A stretch of DNA of 64,000 bases. Origin: Caballeronia sp. dw_276. GTDB lineage: Bacteria > Pseudomonadota > Gammaproteobacteria > Burkholderiales > Burkholderiaceae. Under the pieces are notes generated by a model that was given only the letters and a program-made list of their open reading frames with translations, made no database searches and had not been told where the DNA came from. Where the stretch lies: contig NZ_JAAVUV010000004.1 in NCBI RefSeq assembly GCF_018449635.1, positions 124,001 through 188,000 on the forward strand, given 5' to 3'. Shown here piece by piece: positions 63,708-64,000 of the stretch. The stretch's first letter is position 1, and each line of letters begins with the position of its first letter. The position numbers were made by a program, and so were the translations under genes.

Positions 63708-64000
63708 TCAGCGCCGCGCCTCAATAACAAGATTGAACGGCGTCGCGGTGGCGCGGCGGAATTGCCGGAATCCTCCCGCCGTCACGACTTCCCTGATCCG
63801 CCGCTCCCCCGCCTGCGCGCCCAGGCACATGGCGCCCGGCTGCGCCCTCGAGGCCGGCGTGCATATCAAGGTAGAAGCCGAATAAAAGATCCGTCCAACC
63901 GGATTCAGATTGCCTTCGAGTTCGTCGTTCGCAAACGGCTCGACGATCATCCACGTCCCGTCATTTCGCAAGGTATCGAATACATGACGCGATGCCGCGA
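63708..64000 (-). CDS. SAM-dependent methyltransferase, C-terminal part, cut by the window edge
   Basis: The frame is open to base 64000, so the N-terminus lies outside. The visible segment reads AASRHVFDTLRNDGTWMIVE followed by PFANDELEGNLNPVGRIFYSAS, which matches the C-terminal part of class I methyltransferases with a winged-helix N-domain. The end is GGFRQFRRATATPFNLVIEARR. The acceptor cannot be told. It is convergent with the TetR gene, 18 bp apart. Confidence 0.75.
   Translation of the reverse strand, partial: AASRHVFDTLRNDGTWMIVEPFANDELEGNLNPVGRIFYSASTLICTPASRAQPGAMCLGAQAGERRIREVVTAGGFRQFRRATATPFNLVIEARR

Noticed and set aside
1..64000. tRNA, rRNA, CRISPR or complete insertion sequence
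   Set aside because: No regularly spaced repeats, cloverleaf-like stretches, rRNA-like segments or transposase frames with terminal inverted repeats were recognised by eye; a dedicated scan could still find a tRNA.

Overview
This window is bacterial chromosome with high GC, dense coding and short intergenic gaps. The gene repertoire points to a beta-proteobacterium of the family Burkholderiaceae, probably Paraburkholderia or Caballeronia: many LysR regulators, a cepacian-like exopolysaccharide (EPS) toolkit, a YceH protein, a stand-alone squalene synthase-type enzyme and NodT/EmrAB efflux. The genus is an inference from gene content; no rRNA or marker gene is present. No tRNA, rRNA, CRISPR array, complete insertion sequence or prophage was seen.

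Layout. 1-2.9 kb: a cut SDR dehydrogenase, an Lrp/AsnC regulator and a secreted S10 serine carboxypeptidase. 3.0-12.4 kb: a catabolic unit in which a LysR gene diverges, across a perfect CCCATA-N9-TATGGG palindrome, from a tightly packed nine-gene operon. The operon encodes a polyamine-type ABC importer, a D-amino-acid-oxidase-like flavoprotein, a three-subunit flavin/iron-sulfur dehydrogenase of the HcnABC/opine-oxidase kind, and a RidA imine deaminase, and it ends at a hairpin. The inferred pathway is uptake of a cationic amine, opine or imino acid, oxidation to an imine, and hydrolysis. 12.6-14.5 kb: squalene/phytoene synthase and YceH.

15.7-36.8 kb is an EPS region punctuated by three AT-rich gaps of about 0.9-1.3 kb. 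It carries a Tat/lipoprotein glycoside-hydrolase-like protein with two tandem 73-74-residue modules, a TupA-like ATP-grasp protein, GlxA-type AraC and Crp-type regulators, a Wzc tyrosine kinase, three glycosyltransferases, a PslG-like glycoside hydrolase, a Wzx flippase, a Wzy polymerase, a PAP2 phosphatase, a bifunctional mannose-1-phosphate guanylyltransferase/isomerase and an undecaprenyl-phosphate sugar transferase. It closes with a perfect intrinsic terminator. No Wza exporter or Wzb phosphatase gene is in the window, so these must lie elsewhere.

37-48.4 kb is mixed housekeeping and accessory content: a SulP transporter, a large PAS-GGDEF-EAL sensor, SpeG, a methanethiol-oxidase-like protein with a membrane partner, a LysR/SDR pair, a lipid-anchored protein with a cyclic-nucleotide-binding-like fold, a flavodoxin-fold reductase and a GST. 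48.6-53.3 kb is a redox island: two HxlR regulators with visible palindromic or repeated sites, an epimerase-like protein, an SDR, and three copies of an F420-type NADP reductase, of which only the middle one is intact and the two outer ones have internal deletions. 53.4-64 kb: a LysR/argC pair, a chemoreceptor, a DMT exporter, and an EmrAB-OMF efflux operon facing a TetR regulator across an 18-bp tandem operator. A methyltransferase gene runs off the right edge.
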